Notes: generated from the sequence alone by a model not told the origin. DNA of 34,135 nt from Lactobacillus sp. (GCA_022484695.1 JAKVKU010000021.1:1-34135); one strand, 5' to 3'. Shown: positions 1 through 7,617, counted from the stretch's first letter. Numbers and translations: made by a program.

Positions 1-99
1 CGAAAACTTTACCCGCAGCAAAAAATGATGGGATCCCTAGATACGACGAAGTTGGTCGCTAAATGGATCGAACATAACCGTCATCAAACAGGAGTATGA
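1..99 (+). CDS. ribT: C-terminal end of probable RibT (GNAT-type acetyltransferase-like protein), partial
   Basis: An open frame enters from the left edge and stops at TGA 97-99. Its last 32 residues include MMGSLDTTKLVAKW, which resembles from memory the C-terminus of lactobacillar RibT proteins (a GNAT-fold protein named for its place in the Bacillus rib operon; its reaction is unproven). RibT genes commonly sit directly before scpA in Firmicutes, which fits the neighbour here. Only the tail is visible, so no catalytic motif can be checked. It could be another short protein that precedes scpA. Confidence 0.5.
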   Translation, partial: RKLYPQQKMMGSLDTTKLVAKWIEHNRHQTGV

Positions 100-102
100 C
101 CG

Positions 103-849
103 GTGGCAGGATTAAAATTAGTATTACCAGAATTTGAAGGGCCCTTGGACTTATTACTTTATTTAATCAAGGCTTCGAAAATTGATATTTATGATATTCC
201 AATTGCCGAAATCACCAATCAATATCTAGCTTATTTGCACAAAATCGATGTGCGGCAACTAGATACGATTGGTGACTATTTAGTTATGGCCACAAATCTG
301 ATGGAAATTAAAAGCAAACTCTTGCTGCCCCAGCCAGCGTTATCCCCAGATGAACCAGATCTGGCGTTGGATCCAAGAGATGAGTTAGTCAGTCAATTGT
401 TGAGTTACCAAGCCTATAAAGCAGCCGCTGGGGTATTAAAGCAAAAAGCCCAGCAGCGCGCGAAATATTATGTAAAAGCCCCCACCACGGCAGCCAGTGA
501 TTTACAAATCCCTTTAGAACCCGGGGTGATTGATTTAAACCAATTGAATCAAACCATGAACTTGGTGTTACAGCGGCGTTTAGCCAAGTTGCCTGTGCAA
601 AAAGAAGTCCATGGGGAGCACGTATCAGTTCGCGCCCAAATCAAAAAGGTCCTGGCCTACTTAGCCCAATGTTCGGGGACAGTGCCCTTTTCAAGTTTAT
701 TGATAGCCCATCCCAAGGATCGCTATCAAGCTTTAGATGACACGGTCACCACCTTTTTGGCGGTACTGGAATTGGCTAAAAATGGCCGGATCGACTGTCA
801 ACAAAATAACTATCAAGACGATTTACTGGTACGTCGATTGGAGGCTTAG
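103..849 (+). CDS. scpA: Segregation and condensation protein A
   Basis: ScpA is the kleisin subunit that bridges SMC heads and, with ScpB, helps load condensin near the origin to compact and segregate the chromosome. The protein is 248 aa, normal for the family, and opens with the conserved kleisin signature FEGPLDLLLYLI (residues 11-22), followed by helices rich in Leu and charged residues and the C-terminal winged-helix part that binds the SMC cap. The start is GTG 103, supported by GGAG at 91-94. It begins 3 bases after the upstream stop and is followed at a one-base gap by scpB, so the three genes are probably one transcript. Confidence 0.95.
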   Translation: MAGLKLVLPEFEGPLDLLLYLIKASKIDIYDIPIAEITNQYLAYLHKIDVRQLDTIGDYLVMATNLMEIKSKLLLPQPALSPDEPDLALDPRDELVSQLLSYQAYKAAAGVLKQKAQQRAKYYVKAPTTAASDLQIPLEPGVIDLNQLNQTMNLVLQRRLAKLPVQKEVHGEHVSVRAQIKKVLAYLAQCSGTVPFSSLLIAHPKDRYQALDDTVTTFLAVLELAKNGRIDCQQNNYQDDLLVRRLEA

Positions 850-850
850 C

Positions 851-1474
851 ATGAATTATATGGCAGCGATCCAAGCACTATTATATGCTGCGGGTGATGA
901 TGGGACCAGTATTGGTGTTTTGGCCCAGGCGTTAGAATTAGATGCCGCGCCGGTACGCCAGTCCTTGGGCAAATTACAAGCCAAACTTGCTGCTGATCCA
1001 GATAGCGGCTTAGCAATCATTGAATATGGGCAAACTATTAAATTAGCCACTAAGCCCCAGTATATTAAGGCGATTCAGACTTTCTTGGCCGGCAATGTGG
1101 GCCATCACTTAAGCCAGGCTGCTTTAGAGGTATTGGCCATTGTGGCTTATCAACAACCCATTACAAGAATTGAGATCGATGCTTTGCGGGGGGTCAATAG
1201 TTCTGGGGCGTTACAGACGTTAATTGCCCGCCAATTATTAACAGAAGCTGGCCGCAAAGAAGTAGCCGGTCGACCAATTTTATATGCCACCAGTGCTTAT
1301 TTTTTAGATTATTTTGGGCTCAGCGACTTAACCCAACTCCCAGAGTTGGCTGAAAACACGCAGGCTACCCAAGAAAAGAATCAAGTTGATTTATTTTATA
1401 GTCAATTTCAAGCAGCATTAAATACTAACACCAACGATACAGACAGTACCCAAGAAAGTCAGGTAAATAAATGA
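851..1474 (+). CDS. scpB: Segregation and condensation protein B
   Basis: ScpB dimers bind the ScpA kleisin and form part of the SMC-ScpAB condensin. The protein is 207 aa from ATG 851; the frame stays open upstream to 737, but that extension lies inside scpA and GGAGG 840-844 sits correctly before ATG 851, so 851 is the start. The typical ScpB core is visible: ALEVLAIVAYQQPITR followed by EIDALRGVNS and the second winged-helix stretch ending in GRPILYATSAYFLDYFGL. The last 35 or so residues are a polar Thr/Asn/Gln-rich tail. The stop overlaps the next start in an ATGA arrangement, indicating translational coupling with rluB. Confidence 0.95.
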   Translation: MNYMAAIQALLYAAGDDGTSIGVLAQALELDAAPVRQSLGKLQAKLAADPDSGLAIIEYGQTIKLATKPQYIKAIQTFLAGNVGHHLSQAALEVLAIVAYQQPITRIEIDALRGVNSSGALQTLIARQLLTEAGRKEVAGRPILYATSAYFLDYFGLSDLTQLPELAENTQATQEKNQVDLFYSQFQAALNTNTNDTDSTQESQVNK

Positions 1475-2217
1475 GTGAAGAACGACTCCAAAAAGTCATC
1501 GCCAATGCTGGGGTGACTTCAAGACGGAAAGCAGAGGCTTTGATTCAAAGCGGCCGGGTCAAAGTCAATGATAAAGTGATCAAAGAATTAGGTGTCAAGG
1601 TGGGGCCTGGCGATGAAGTCAGCGTGGATGGCCTGCCCATCGAACGGGAAAAGCGGGTTTATTTTTTACTTTATAAACCCCGGGGTGTCATTAGTGCCGT
1701 CACCGATGACAAGGGCCGTAAAACCGTGAGTGATTTCTTTGCGGACATTCCCCAAAGAGTTTACCCAGTGGGCCGCTTAGACTACGACACGTCAGGTCTA
1801 TTGATCATGACCAATGATGGTCAGTTGGCTAATTTATTGATGCATCCGCGTTATGAAGTGGATAAGACTTATATTGCCAAGGTGGCTAAAATCCCGGATA
1901 TCCAAGCGCAGATCCAATTGCGTAAAGGGGTATACATCGATAAGCGCAAAACTTCCCACGCCAAGGTCAGCATTATTTCCAGCGATCGGCAAAAAGACAC
2001 CGCCATTGTCAAAATCACCATCCACGAAGGCATGAACCATCAGGTCAAGAAGATGTTTGAAGCCGTGGGCAGCAAAGTGATCAAATTAGCCCGGGAATCT
2101 TTTGGCTTTTTAGACCTGACGGGGCTAACAGCTGGTCAACACCGACCTTTGACCCATCAAGAAGTTGAAATGCTGAGAACACAAGCCCAGGGGAATGATC
2201 CTAAAAAGGTTCGGTAA
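1471..2217 (+). CDS. rluB: 23S rRNA pseudouridine synthase (RluB/RsuA family)
   Basis: This enzyme isomerises uridine to pseudouridine in ribosomal RNA; in Firmicutes the gene next to scpB is usually assigned as RluB (23S rRNA), although RsuA-family members cannot be told apart by motif alone. Residues 1-60 form an S4 RNA-binding domain (RLQKVIANAGVTSRRKAE). The catalytic motif GRLDYDTSGL is at residues 101-110, with D104 the expected nucleophile, and the family motif HEGMNHQVKKMF follows later. The length of 248 aa is normal. Its ATG overlaps the scpB stop by four bases, so it is the last gene of the scpAB unit. Confidence 0.92.
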   Translation: MSEERLQKVIANAGVTSRRKAEALIQSGRVKVNDKVIKELGVKVGPGDEVSVDGLPIEREKRVYFLLYKPRGVISAVTDDKGRKTVSDFFADIPQRVYPVGRLDYDTSGLLIMTNDGQLANLLMHPRYEVDKTYIAKVAKIPDIQAQIQLRKGVYIDKRKTSHAKVSIISSDRQKDTAIVKITIHEGMNHQVKKMFEAVGSKVIKLARESFGFLDLTGLTAGQHRPLTHQEVEMLRTQAQGNDPKKVR

Positions 2218-2270
2218 GGGCAACTGAAACTAGCGGCTGGGAAATCGCTTACATTTTTTAGCCAAAACGC

Positions 2271-2299
2271 TTGCTTTTTATATTTTTTTTTGGTACATT
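2271..2299 (+). promoter_or_regulatory. Probable promoter of the ribU transcript (extended -10)
   Basis: TTGCTT at 2271-2276 and TACATT at 2294-2299 are separated by 17 bases, and TGg directly precedes the -10 hexamer, giving an extended -10 element. Transcription would start about 2306, just before the FMN aptamer that begins near 2322. The placement relative to the riboswitch supports it; no other good hexamer pair is seen in this gap. Confidence 0.55.
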
Positions 2300-2321
2300 A
2301 AGACTGTAATTGAATAACAGT

Positions 2322-2437
2322 TCGTCTTCAGGGCAGGGTGTGATTCCCGACCGGCGGTGATAGTCCGCGACCCGCATTGTGCGGCTGACTTGGTGCAAAT
2401 CCAAGACCGATAGTTAAAGTCTAGATGGAAGAAGATA
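2322..2437 (+). promoter_or_regulatory. FMN riboswitch (RFN element) aptamer
   Basis: The conserved RFN landmarks appear in order: CTTCAGGGCAGGGTG (2326-2340), GATTCCCGACCGGCGGT (2342-2358), AGTCCGCGACCCGC (2362-2375), GGTGCAAATCC (2392-2402), the A/G-rich GACCGATAGT and GATGGAAGAAGATA (2424-2437). GTCTTC near 2324-2329 and GAAGAT 2431-2436 close the P1 stem. FMN binding is known to promote termination or block translation of riboflavin biosynthesis or transport genes. A terminator hairpin and ribU follow directly, so FMN should repress ribU here by premature termination. Confidence 0.96.
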
Positions 2438-2467
2438 GAGCGTATTTTTGATGTCTAAATCAAATGT

Positions 2468-2506
2468 AGCTCATACCCTGAATTTATCGGTGTATGGGCT
2501 TTTTTA
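2468..2506 (+). terminator. Riboswitch-controlled intrinsic terminator
   Basis: AGCTCATAC (2468-2476) pairs with GTATGGGCT (2492-2500), followed by TTTTTA. It lies between the FMN aptamer and ribU, the standard position of the expression platform. When FMN is scarce an antiterminator presumably forms instead; I did not fold the alternative structure. Confidence 0.85.
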
Positions 2507-2561
2507 GACTGAAGGCGACCGTTCATTCCTTACAAAAAATTTGGACGGGGGTCTTGGAATT

Positions 2562-3137
2562 ATGCAAAATACCAAAGTTAAAAGATTAGTCAGTATCGCA
2601 ATGATGTCAGCGATTGCTTACATCGTGATGTTTTTCGCCTTTCCCATCATGCCGGCATTTGGGTTCTTAAAGGCCGATCTCAGTGATTTAGTGGTATTGA
2701 TCGGCACCTTTATTTATGGGCCAACGGGGGGGATCGCCATTGCCTTTGTGCGCTCACTGCTGCATTTTCTCACCAGCGGCGGAAATTTACCGAGTCTAAT
2801 TGGCGATACGGCTAGTTTTATCGCGTCGACAGTCTTTTTACTGCCAATGTATTATGTTTTGCGTAAACACAGCGGCGCTGGCCGGCAAGCTTTAGCCTCA
2901 ACTTTAGCAACGATCGTATTGGCACTGGTCATGGGCTTTTTAAACCTCGTGATCATCACGCCGCTTTACATGCAATTGTTGGGGATGAGTGTGGGCATGC
3001 CGTTGATCAAGTACGTCTTGATCGCAGTCGTACCTTTTAATTTAATTAAAGGTGCCTTAATTAGTGCCGTATTCAGTGTGGTCTATGTTAGAATGATGCC
3101 ATGGGTTAAAGCACAGGCGGCCTCTTTTAAACACTAA
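2562..3137 (+). CDS. ribU: Riboflavin ECF transporter specificity (S) component RibU
   Basis: RibU is the membrane subunit that binds riboflavin and docks onto the shared energy-coupling (EcfT-EcfA-EcfA') module, which is not encoded in this window. The protein is 191 aa, hydrophobic throughout with about five to six membrane segments, and has the family features YIVMFFAFPIMPAFGFLKADLSDL near its N-terminus and FNLIKGALIS near the C-terminus. The frame is open from TTG 2541, but GGGGG 2547-2551 precedes ATG 2562 by ten bases, so I take 2562. The FMN riboswitch directly upstream confirms the substrate. It stands alone between a riboswitch and a terminator. Riboflavin synthesis genes are not seen here. 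Confidence 0.94.
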   Translation: MQNTKVKRLVSIAMMSAIAYIVMFFAFPIMPAFGFLKADLSDLVVLIGTFIYGPTGGIAIAFVRSLLHFLTSGGNLPSLIGDTASFIASTVFLLPMYYVLRKHSGAGRQALASTLATIVLALVMGFLNLVIITPLYMQLLGMSVGMPLIKYVLIAVVPFNLIKGALISAVFSVVYVRMMPWVKAQAASFKH

Positions 3138-3174
3138 TCCATCTGGATGACGTGGCATTTAAGAATGACCTTAA

Positions 3175-3207
3175 AGGGTGTGCAGCTAATTGCACACCTT
3201 ATTTTTA
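3175..3207 (+). terminator. Intrinsic terminator after ribU
   Basis: AGGGTGTGCA (3175-3184) pairs with TGCACACCTT (3191-3200) around a short loop, followed by ATTTTTA. It lies between the convergent ribU and ferredoxin genes. On the minus strand the hairpin is followed by only a short T run (CTTTAAGG), so termination of the ferredoxin transcript there is less sure. Confidence 0.8.
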
Positions 3208-3214
3208 TGCCACT

Positions 3215-3433
3215 TTAAAAGGGCTTGGTGCGGCGTTTAATGGCGCCGGTGGGGCATTGCTGGTAAGCTAGTTTAAACTGGGGTAAAAGCTCACTTGGCA
3301 GAACTTGTTGGCCTTGATTATTATCCAGCTTACAAAAGGCGATGCCGTCTGGTTGATAGTCAAAAATTTCTGGAGCCTTTAACTGGCAAATGCCACAAGC
3401 GATGCAATCAATTTGTTCAACTTTTGTATACAA
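3215..3433 (-). CDS. fer: Ferredoxin, single [4Fe-4S] cluster
   Basis: This is a small electron carrier of 72 aa. Cysteines C10, C13 and C16 (CIACGIC) and a distant C60 followed by proline (QQCPTGAI) supply four ligands for one [4Fe-4S] cluster, as in Bacillus-type monocluster ferredoxins. The frame is open to 3484, but AAGGAG (complement of 3442-3447) lies eight bases before TTG at 3433, giving MYTKVEQIDCIAC, which matches the usual N-terminus; I therefore choose TTG. It is divergent from ypbB, an arrangement in which the fer and ypbB-recS genes are neighbours as in Bacillus. Its redox partner is unknown from this window. Confidence 0.88.
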   Translation of the reverse strand: MYTKVEQIDCIACGICQLKAPEIFDYQPDGIAFCKLDNNQGQQVLPSELLPQFKLAYQQCPTGAIKRRTKPF

Positions 3434-3473
3434 TTTTCTTACTCCTTCATGATGTGGAAAGTGCGGTTTATTT

Positions 3474-4457
3474 ATGGAAGCCATTGATTTGATCCGATTT
3501 TTTTCAGATCAGCCTCAACGTTATAAAGCTATCTACTATGGTCTGGTGGGCAAAAAGACCATTTCAAATCTGTTAGCGGCTAAAAAAAATCATTACTTAG
3601 TTTATTTTCATTCCTGGCCCAGGTTAAGTTTAAGTACGTTTCAAAAGTGCTTGCAAGCTTTATTAAAAGCTGATTTTATAACGCCTGGCGCAGTGGCGGA
3701 TAGTTTTTACCTGACGCCAGCTGGTGCGCACTATCGCCAAGCCCACCAACAAGCTATTTTTACCCCACAGTATTATCAAGGCCTCAGATTACCCCAGGGA
3801 CAGCAAGGCTTAGCGTTATTATATTTAGCCATTCAAGTGATCTCCGAATATCACCATCAGCAAAAACGTTACATTCCCAGTACAACGAATTATTTATTGC
3901 AGCAGCGGGTCCGGCAATGGTTTTTGCAGGTTAAAAATTACCCCCAATTACCCCAACAGCTCAGCCAAGAGCTAACCTTGTGGCTGGCCGCTCTGCCAGT
4001 CGATCAAGCCGATTTCGTGGCCCAAAACTTTCAGGGCTACCAATTTGGCTTTCAGCAAAGCGAATTAGCCGAAAAAACGCCCCTGAGCCTTTATTCCCAA
4101 CAGCTGGTCCAATTAGACGCCCTGGCGCGGTTATTGCAAGCTGTAGGACAACAGCCCCAAGATTTCCCCCTATTAAGCCAACTCTTAGTGCCTAATCAGT
4201 GGGTCCAGCCGATTTTAAGTTACAGTGCGAACTTGACCTACCAAGCTTTTATGGCCGGCCAGTCGTTAAAGAGAATCGGTTACACCCGGCGCTTAAAAGA
4301 CAGCACCATTCGGGAACATATTTTAGAAGTGGCTTTATTGGTGCCAGGATTTGATTTCAAACAGTTACAACAACAAGATGACTTGCCACCCACAGATTAT
4401 TTCAAGATCCGGGTCGCCGAAATTCAGGAGATGAGTAGTCATGAACACTCAAATTAA
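3474..4457 (+). CDS. ypbB: YpbB-like protein with C-terminal helix-turn-helix, RecQ-associated
   Basis: The protein is 327 aa. Position between ferredoxin and recQ matches B. subtilis ypbB, whose family carries a 'helicase helix-turn-helix' domain; it is thought to act with RecS/RecQ, but no activity is proven. Seen directly: a Leu/Gln-rich helical protein with no catalytic motif, an N-terminal segment TISNLLAAKKNHYLVYFHSW that could be a winged-helix, and a C-terminal stretch GQSLKRIGYTRRLKDSTIREHILE that looks like a helix-turn-helix. A weak Shine-Dalgarno (GGAAAG 3456-3461) lies 12 bases before ATG 3474. Its last 17 bases overlap recQ, so the two are translated from one message. Confidence 0.75.
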   Translation: MEAIDLIRFFSDQPQRYKAIYYGLVGKKTISNLLAAKKNHYLVYFHSWPRLSLSTFQKCLQALLKADFITPGAVADSFYLTPAGAHYRQAHQQAIFTPQYYQGLRLPQGQQGLALLYLAIQVISEYHHQQKRYIPSTTNYLLQQRVRQWFLQVKNYPQLPQQLSQELTLWLAALPVDQADFVAQNFQGYQFGFQQSELAEKTPLSLYSQQLVQLDALARLLQAVGQQPQDFPLLSQLLVPNQWVQPILSYSANLTYQAFMAGQSLKRIGYTRRLKDSTIREHILEVALLVPGFDFKQLQQQDDLPPTDYFKIRVAEIQEMSSHEHSN

Positions 4458-5901
4458 AACGGTATTAAAAGCCAAATTTGGCTATGATCATTTTCGACCT
4501 GGCCAACTTCAGATCATCCAGGGGGTGTTAGCGCGGCAAAATGTGCTGGGGATCTTGCCCACCGGCAGCGGCAAGTCCCTGTGTTATCAATTGCCCACTT
4601 ATATTCAAGGGGGCTTGACGGTGGTGGTGTCCCCATTGATCTCATTGATGCAAGATCAGGTGATCCAATTGAATCTACAAGGCGAAAAGCGGGTCATCAG
4701 CCTGAATTCCACTTTGAATATGGTAGAACAACAGGCGATTTTAAGCAACTTGAGTCAGTACTTATTTTTATTGATCGCCCCAGAGACGTTAGGCCGCCGG
4801 GATGTCTTGGCCCGGTTGCAACAAATTGGCGTGCAGTTGCTAGTCATTGACGAGGCCCATTGTATTTCCCAGTGGGGGGTGGATTTTCGTCCCAGTTATC
4901 TGCAGTTAGGTGCGATCCGGGCGAAATTACGGCCTAAAAGTACATTGATGCTGACAGCGACGGCGACACAACGGGTGCAACAAGATATTTTAGAAAAACT
5001 AGGGGTCAGTGCCACCACGCAAAAAGTGAGTTTCAGTGTGGATCGGGCAAATATTTTCTTAGATGTGATCCAGTGTGCTGACGATCAAGCTAAAATTGAT
5101 CAGCTAAAGGTATTGCTGCCCCACCTGCAATTACCAGGCATTATTTATTTTGCCAGTCGCCAAAAGGCTCAAGCCATGGCCCAACTTATCCAACAAGAAT
5201 TAGGCATTCCGACGGCTTATTACCATGGGGCCTTGGCCAGCAAAGACCGCTATTTGATCCAGCAACGTTTCATGACCCACCAATTGCAAGTAATCTGTGC
5301 CACGAATGCTTTTGGCATGGGTATCAATAAAAAAGATATTCGCTTTGTGATACACTATCATTTGCCCACTAATTTTGAAAGTTATCTCCAAGAAATTGGC
5401 CGCGCCGGCCGCGATGGCCAACAAAGCATTGCCATTGGGTTCAACAGTCCGGCTGACTATCAACGGCAGTTAGCTTTGTTGCACATGGGACTGCCGGATG
5501 CCACCATGATCAAATTATTTTATCAACAACCCAACAAGTTTGCCAATACGGGGGATGCGGCTTTTGAGTTATTACAGGCTTATCAGCAAAACGGTTTTGA
5601 TCAAGGCCAGGTTCAAGAACTGTTGCAGCATAAACTCGTTGAAAAGCAGCAAGAATTAACAGCCTTTAATCAATTCATTCAAAGTCAAGCCTGCCGGCGG
5701 CAACTATTATTGGCGCACTTTGGGGATGAATTGACCCGACCCCATGATGAAAAGTGTTGTTACCAGGGGTTTGACCAGCAGCCACTAATGCGTTTAAAAC
5801 AAATCGGCCTGTATGTGGACCAACAGTCTGGGAGCAATCAAACGGCTTTAGGGGGCCAACCGCGAAAATGGCCGCAAATCTTAAGGCATATTTTGGAATA
5901 A
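4441..5901 (+). CDS. recQ: RecQ-family ATP-dependent DNA helicase (RecS-like)
   Basis: This is a 3'-5' superfamily 2 helicase acting in recombination and stalled-fork repair. Motif 0 FGYDHFRPGQ is at residues 13-22, Walker A LPTGSGKS at 39-46, DEAH at 137-140 with CISQWG following, the TATAT motif III, and motif VI QEIGRAGRDG. The length of 486 aa resembles the short B. subtilis RecS (about 496) and lacks room for an HRDC domain. The RecQ zinc site appears reduced: C418 (in ACRRQLL) and adjacent C439-C440 are present, but no fourth downstream cysteine. The start ATG 4441 has GGAG 4427-4430 and overlaps ypbB by 17 bases. Confidence 0.93.
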   Translation: MNTQIKTVLKAKFGYDHFRPGQLQIIQGVLARQNVLGILPTGSGKSLCYQLPTYIQGGLTVVVSPLISLMQDQVIQLNLQGEKRVISLNSTLNMVEQQAILSNLSQYLFLLIAPETLGRRDVLARLQQIGVQLLVIDEAHCISQWGVDFRPSYLQLGAIRAKLRPKSTLMLTATATQRVQQDILEKLGVSATTQKVSFSVDRANIFLDVIQCADDQAKIDQLKVLLPHLQLPGIIYFASRQKAQAMAQLIQQELGIPTAYYHGALASKDRYLIQQRFMTHQLQVICATNAFGMGINKKDIRFVIHYHLPTNFESYLQEIGRAGRDGQQSIAIGFNSPADYQRQLALLHMGLPDATMIKLFYQQPNKFANTGDAAFELLQAYQQNGFDQGQVQELLQHKLVEKQQELTAFNQFIQSQACRRQLLLAHFGDELTRPHDEKCCYQGFDQQPLMRLKQIGLYVDQQSGSNQTALGGQPRKWPQILRHILE

Positions 5902-5902
5902 T

Positions 5903-5930
5903 TTTAGAATTACTTAAAAATTGATATGAT
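5903..5930 (+). promoter_or_regulatory. Probable promoter of the LysM protein gene
   Basis: TTTAGA (5903-5908) and TATGAT (5925-5930) are spaced by 16 bases, in the AT-rich gap after recQ. It would give a leader of about 30 bases ending in AGGAGG (5953-5958). The -10 is good, the -35 matches at four of six positions. Confidence 0.5.
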
Positions 5931-5965
5931 ACAATTAAACGAGAAGAATTAGAGGAGGGCCATCC

Positions 5966-6856
5966 ATGAGTGAAGATAACAAGCATCAAAATGATGAAGA
6001 TTTAACACAATCAAAGGCCGCTGCTGAAAAGAACACGGCTGATCAAAATAATTCACAAGAAAAAGCGCCTGCTGCAAATGCTACGCCGGCCACCGATGCC
6101 CCAAAAGACAGCTCGGATCAAACGCCAAATACAGCGGCGGACCAAACAGATGATGGGCCTTGGAATAAACAGTTTAGTAGTGAAGAAGACAGTTTATCCC
6201 GGGTGGAACATAAAAAGAAAGAAAAGAACAATACTTTCTTCATTGTGGGCTTAACGATCTTATTATTGGTGGTCATGGCAATTCCAGTTTGCTATGCTAT
6301 CGTCAATTCCAATAAGTCCGTGCAATCATCCAATAGCGACAATAAGATCGTTGTGAGCTCTTCAAAAAAATCCCAAGCTGCTTCAAAGTCTAAATCAAAG
6401 GCTGCCGCCAAAAGTCAAAGTATTGCTGCGGCTAAAAGTGCCAGTGCGAAGCAGGCTAGTGCTGATAAGAAGACAGCCTTAGCAAAATCAAAGGCTACCG
6501 CTGAAAAACAACAGGCTGAAAATGCCAATGAAGCCGCCAATACAGCGGCTGCCAATGAACAGACGCCAACACCTAGTCAAAGCACAACGGCCACCCAAGG
6601 TACAGAACAAACCACCACGGCTAACCAAGGTACAACCAATACAACCCAACAAGCAACGACGTCAGCAACCACTCAAGGCCAAGGCCAAAACCAAAACACC
6701 ACCCAAAGTACCAGCGGTTATGTGACCGTGCAAGCGGGACAAAACCCTTATCGGATCGCAGTGAATAATGGCATTACCTTAGCGCAGTTATATCGGTTAA
6801 ATGGCTTGAGCCAAGGGGCAACGATTGTACCCGGACAGCAATTAAGGGTGCGTTAA
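5966..6856 (+). CDS. Membrane-anchored LysM peptidoglycan-binding protein (YpbE / SAG1386-EF1546 type)
   Basis: The protein is 296 aa. Residues 1-85 are acidic and polar, residues 90-113 form one membrane helix (VGLTILLLVVMAIPVCYAIV), residues 120-250 are a low-complexity Ser/Ala/Lys then Thr/Gln/Asn-rich linker, and residues 251-296 form a single LysM domain (GYVTVQAGQNPYRIAVNNG ... VPGQQLRVR). The absence of a cleavable signal and the positive residues before the helix (EHKKKEKN) suggest a cytoplasmic N-terminus and an outside LysM that binds wall glycan. B. subtilis ypbE occupies the same place near recS. Function is unproven; no enzyme domain is present. ATG 5966 follows AGGAGG 5953-5958. 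Confidence 0.85.
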   Translation: MSEDNKHQNDEDLTQSKAAAEKNTADQNNSQEKAPAANATPATDAPKDSSDQTPNTAADQTDDGPWNKQFSSEEDSLSRVEHKKKEKNNTFFIVGLTILLLVVMAIPVCYAIVNSNKSVQSSNSDNKIVVSSSKKSQAASKSKSKAAAKSQSIAAAKSASAKQASADKKTALAKSKATAEKQQAENANEAANTAAANEQTPTPSQSTTATQGTEQTTTANQGTTNTTQQATTSATTQGQGQNQNTTQSTSGYVTVQAGQNPYRIAVNNGITLAQLYRLNGLSQGATIVPGQQLRVR

Positions 6857-6899
6857 TCCAAAACAATTATATTTTACTTAAGAATAGGAAGATTAAATT

Positions 6900-7565
6900 T
6901 TGAAAATTGCCATTGACGGGCCGGCATCCGCAGGGAAAAGTACGATTTCTAAAAAAGTTGCCCAAGCTTTACATTATACTTATCTAGATACTGGTGCCAT
7001 GTACCGGGCGGCCACTTACTTGGCCCTTGAACAGGGGTTGGCTTTAACGGACGCCCCTAGTATTTCAGAACGATTAGCCCAGGCCAAAATCGATTTCCAA
7101 CCAGGCCCAGACAACACGCAACTGGTATTTTTAAATGGGGTCGATATTACTGGTCCTATCCGGTCTGAACAAGTTACCGGGGCGGTTTCCCAGGTTGCCG
7201 CTTTACCAGCAGTACGCCAAACACTAGTGGCCCAACAGCGCAAAATTGCCGCCGCCAAGGATATTGTCATGGATGGCCGTGATATTGGGACCACCGTCTT
7301 GCCAGATGCAGACGTTAAGATATTTATGACGGCCAGTGTGGCCCAACGTGCCCAACGGCGTTATTTAGAAAATACGCAAAAGGGTATGACCAGCAGTTTA
7401 GCAGAAATAAAAAAAGACATTGAATTACGGGATTATAAGGATAGTCACCGACAGATTTCCCCACTCAAACAGGCTCCTGACGCGGTTCTCGTCGATACTT
7501 CTAACTTGAATATTGAACAAGTTACCCAGAAAATTTTGACGATTATTCGGCAAAAAATGAAATGA
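6900..7565 (+). CDS. cmk: Cytidylate kinase
   Basis: Cmk transfers phosphate from ATP to CMP or dCMP, returning nucleotides from RNA turnover and lipid synthesis to the CTP/dCTP pool. The 221-aa protein has the P-loop GPASAGKST at residues 7-15, the substrate-side motif YLDTGAMYRA at 28-37, and MDGRDIGT at 124-131. The start is TTG 6900, supported by AGGAAG 6886-6891 at eight bases and by the conserved N-terminus MKIAIDGPASAG. It precedes rpsA as in many Firmicutes, but a promoter candidate lies between the two. Confidence 0.96.
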   Translation: MKIAIDGPASAGKSTISKKVAQALHYTYLDTGAMYRAATYLALEQGLALTDAPSISERLAQAKIDFQPGPDNTQLVFLNGVDITGPIRSEQVTGAVSQVAALPAVRQTLVAQQRKIAAAKDIVMDGRDIGTTVLPDADVKIFMTASVAQRAQRRYLENTQKGMTSSLAEIKKDIELRDYKDSHRQISPLKQAPDAVLVDTSNLNIEQVTQKILTIIRQKMK

Positions 7566-7568
7566 TTA

Positions 7569-7617
7569 TTACTTTTTAATCTTTTTTCTGGTAAAATACA
7601 CAGTTTTCAAGTAAAAT
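7569..7617 (+). promoter_or_regulatory. Candidate promoter region of rpsA
   Basis: Two TAAAAT hexamers lie at 7592-7597 and 7612-7617 in an AT-rich gap. The first has TTACTT (7569-7574) 17 bases upstream. The -35 matches are poor, so which hexamer is used cannot be decided by eye. A ribosomal gene would be expected to have a strong promoter of its own or be read from cmk. Confidence 0.35.

Noticed and set aside
737-850. Upstream extension of the scpB frame
   Set aside because: It lies inside scpA, and GGAGG 840-844 with the family N-terminus supports ATG 851.
2225-2275. Possible rluB terminator (AGCG/GCT against AGC/CGCT)
   Set aside because: The pairing is broken by several unpaired bases and is weak; the T-rich stretch there is better explained as the ribU promoter region.
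5675-5989. Minus-strand open frame spanning the end of recQ and the start of the LysM gene
   Set aside because: It covers the promoter and binding site of the plus-strand LysM gene and shows no recognisable protein features.
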